Below are positions 6,230 to 7,548 of a stretch of 7,548 nucleotides of DNA, piece after piece. Under the pieces are notes generated by a model, which worked only from the letters and a program-made list of their open reading frames with translations, searched no databases and had not been told where the DNA came from. Source of the stretch: an uncultured Clostridia bacterium (lineage in GTDB: Bacteria > Bacillota > Clostridia > Oscillospirales > Ruminococcaceae); NCBI GenBank assembly GCA_937901805.1, contig CALDJI010000326.1:1-7548 (forward strand). Reading direction: 5' to 3'. The position numbers were made by a program, and so were the translations under genes. How positions within the stretch are numbered: position 1 is the stretch's first letter; the number at the start of each line of letters is the position of its first letter.

Positions 6230-6628
6230 TTACCAGACGAATGCAAGGACTTCGCCGCCGACAGTTTCCTTGCGGGCCTGCTTGTCAGTCATAACGCCTT
6301 TGGAAGTGGAGAGGATGGCGATACCAAGCCCCTTCATAACCTTCGGCATATCCTCGCAGCTTGTGTAAATACGCAAGCCAGGTTTGGAAACCCTGCGCAA
6401 GCCTTGGATAATCTGAGTTTTATTTTCTCCGTATTTCAAGGTGATACGGATAATACCCTGTTTGCCATCTTCGATGGTCTGAAAGCCCTTGATGTAGCCT
6501 TCATCCAACAGAATCTGAGCAATTGCTTTTTTCATATTAGAAGCCGGGACATCGACCGTGTCGTGCTTTGCAGCATTTGCATTTCTAATACGGGTCAGCA
6601 TATCAGCGATTGTATCAGTAATTTGCAT
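6230..6628 (-). CDS. rpsH: 30S ribosomal protein S8
   Basis: Complete 132-residue S8, a primary 16S rRNA-binding protein of the central domain. In E. coli S8 also represses translation of the spc operon by binding a site near the L5 start; I did not find an obvious equivalent here. The N-terminal helix region has [16 protein letters not shown] (5-20); the C-terminal rRNA-binding domain carries [14 protein letters not shown] (107-120) and ends [13 protein letters not shown] at 6628-6626 has AAAGGAGGT seven to eight bases upstream. It lies 22 bases after rpsN. Confidence 0.98.
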   Translation of the reverse strand: MQITDTIADMLTRIRNANAAKHDTVDVPASNMKKAIAQILLDEGYIKGFQTIEDGKQGIIRITLKYGENKTQIIQGLRRVSKPGLRIYTSCEDMPKVMKGLGIAILSTSKGVMTDKQARKETVGGEVLAFVW

Positions 6629-6650
6629 GCCGTTACCTCCTTTGCTCGAA

Positions 6651-6836
6651 TTACCAGCTGGACTTCTTCACGCCCGGGATCTCGCCTTTGTATGCAAGCT
6701 CTCTGAAGCAGATACGGCAGATGCCGAACTTGCGAAGATAAGCGTGCGGTCTGCCGCAGATTTTACATCTGTTGTAGGCACGAGTGGAGAATTTCGGGCT
6801 TCTCTGCTGTTTTGCGATCATTGACTTTTTAGCCAC
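6651..6836 (-). CDS. rpsZ: 30S ribosomal protein S14, zinc-binding short form
   Basis: Complete 61-residue S14 of the zinc (C+) type, also annotated rpsN. S14 sits in the head of the small subunit close to the A and P sites and is added late in assembly. The four cysteines C24, C27, C40 and C43 form CxxC-x12-CxxC, in the context [15 protein letters not shown] (19-33) and [14 protein letters not shown] (38-51). The short length and cysteines separate it from the roughly 89-100-residue cysteine-free paralogue. The start is GTG (6836-6834), with AGGAGGT six bases upstream overlapping the rplE TAG stop; it yields the family N-terminus AKKSMIAKQ. The internal ATG six codons in would delete conserved residues. 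Confidence 0.97.
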   Translation of the reverse strand: MAKKSMIAKQQRSPKFSTRAYNRCKICGRPHAYLRKFGICRICFRELAYKGEIPGVKKSSW

Positions 6837-6842
6837 TTCAAT

Positions 6843-6849
6843 ACCTCCT
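6843..6849 (-). promoter_or_regulatory. Ribosome binding site of S14, fixing a GTG start
   Basis: AGGAGGT on the minus strand, six bases before GTG at 6836-6834. It overlaps two bases of the rplE TAG stop codon (6850-6848), so ribosomes finishing L5 are placed to reinitiate on S14. Confidence 0.85.
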
Positions 6850-7387
6850 ACTTCGCAAACGGGGCGCCCATCAGCGTAAGCAGCTCGCGGGCTTCCTCGT
6901 CGGTCTGGGCAGTGGTAACAAAGCAGATGTCCATGCCGCGGACCTTGTCGATTTTATCATACTCGATTTCAGGGAAAATCAGCTGCTCTTTGAGGCCCAT
7001 GTTGTAGTTGCCACGGCCGTCAAAGGAGTTTGCGTTGATTCCTCTGAAGTCTCTGACTCTCGGGAGAGCGACGTTGAAGAGCCTGTCAACAAACTCATAC
7101 ATCTTATCAGCGCGCAGGGTGACCTTTGCACCGATGTTCATACCCTCTCTGAGTTTAAAGTTTGCAACGGATTTTTTTGCCTTGCAGACGATCGGTTTCT
7201 GGCCGGTAATCGCTGCGAGATCCGTCATAATTGCATCGATAACTTTTGCATTATCGCGCGCTTCGCCACATCCTACGTTAATCACAACTTTATCAAGCTT
7301 TGGGATCTGCATAACGCTTTTGTAGCCGAATTTCTTCATAAGCGCCGGGGCAATGTCTTGCTTATAGGTGTCAAATAACCTTGCCAT
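6848..7387 (-). CDS. rplE: 50S ribosomal protein L5
   Basis: Complete 179-residue L5, the main 5S rRNA-binding protein of the central protuberance; it contacts P-site tRNA and bridges to S13. Marks are [16 protein letters not shown] (28-43), [20 protein letters not shown] (61-80), [12 protein letters not shown] (81-92), [10 protein letters not shown] (108-117) and [16 protein letters not shown] (126-141), all typical. Length matches the family. ATG at 7387-7385 is preceded by GAGGAGG about eight bases upstream, in a 16-base gap after rplX. It ends with TAG, which overlaps the S14 ribosome binding site. Confidence 0.98.
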   Translation of the reverse strand: MARLFDTYKQDIAPALMKKFGYKSVMQIPKLDKVVINVGCGEARDNAKVIDAIMTDLAAITGQKPIVCKAKKSVANFKLREGMNIGAKVTLRADKMYEFVDRLFNVALPRVRDFRGINANSFDGRGNYNMGLKEQLIFPEIEYDKIDKVRGMDICFVTTAQTDEEARELLTLMGAPFAK

Positions 7388-7403
7388 TTCAAATCCTCCT
7401 CAC

Positions 7404-7548
7404 TTAAAAAGTTTCGCCGCAGTGTTTGCACAAACGCTCTTTGGTCCCATCGGAAAGGATCTTGTGTGCGAGTCTGGTCGGCTTGCCGCATTTCGGGCAG
7501 GGGATGGTGATGGCATCGATATAAGGGCGGTGCAGCTCCACCGTCTTT
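7404..7548 (-). CDS. rplX: 50S ribosomal protein L24, C-terminal part (cut by window edge), with zinc ribbon
   Basis: The last 47 codons of L24, read from base 7547 to TAA at 7406-7404; the N-terminal KOW domain lies outside the window. L24 is an early-binding assembly initiator at the tunnel exit side of the large subunit. The C-terminal family signature CGKPTRLAHKILSDGTKERL is clear. Two cysteine pairs, CPKC and CKHC, separated by 19 residues, form a likely zinc ribbon not found in E. coli L24. The stretch before the first pair (HRPYIDAITIP) departs from the usual P-I-x-x-S-N-V-M-L pattern and appears shorter. Position directly upstream of rplE supports the call; the other two frames do not give better L24 similarity, so a frameshift is unlikely. 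Confidence 0.88.
   Translation of the reverse strand, partial: KTVELHRPYIDAITIPCPKCGKPTRLAHKILSDGTKERLCKHCGETF

Noticed and set aside
7404..7548. Frameshift or pseudogene in L24 because of the odd segment before the zinc ribbon
   Set aside because: The frame is open to the window edge and the alternative frames give no L24-like sequence; divergence is the simpler reading.

Overview
The window is a continuous piece of the bacterial spc/alpha ribosomal-protein cluster, read entirely from the minus strand. In transcription order (right to left) it runs: rplX (L24, 3' end only), rplE (L5), rpsN/rpsZ (S14, zinc form), rpsH (S8), rplF (L6), rplR (L18), rpsE (S5), rpmD (L30), rplO (L15), secY, adk, map, a small KOW-domain RNA-binding protein gene, infA (IF-1), rpmJ (L36), rpsM (S13) and rpsK (S11, 5' end only). 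Both edge genes are cut by the window, not broken. L30 and L36 were recovered by translating the sequence by hand.

The organism is most likely a Bacillota member, probably class Clostridia. Supporting evidence: adk, map and a KOW-domain gene lie between secY and infA, as in Bacillus and Clostridia; S14 is the 61-residue four-cysteine form; adenylate kinase has a four-cysteine zinc LID; L24 ends in a four-cysteine zinc ribbon; L36 is the zinc form; and nearly every gene has a strong AGGAGG-type ribosome binding site. Base composition is moderate. I cannot place it to genus from the sequence alone.

Layout. 7548-4053 is the spc-type block of large- and small-subunit proteins, with gaps mostly of 10 to 25 bases. 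4051-2756 is the SecY translocon channel. 2685-1301 holds adk and map, whose products act on nucleotide pools and on nascent-chain N-termini. 1288-1 is the translation-initiation and alpha-type block. Several stop codons overlap the next gene's Shine-Dalgarno sequence, which suggests one long mRNA with translational coupling.

There are no tRNA or rRNA genes, mobile elements, CRISPR arrays or large repeats, and no gene-free stretch above 100 bases. I do not see an undescribed system. The points worth a second look are small: perfect 7-bp hairpins around the rpmD stop codon and in the secY-adk gap, a promoter-like sequence in the 82-base rpmD-rplO gap, a GC hairpin with a U-run between infA and rpmJ, non-AUG starts on four essential genes, and an atypical L24 C-terminal region.
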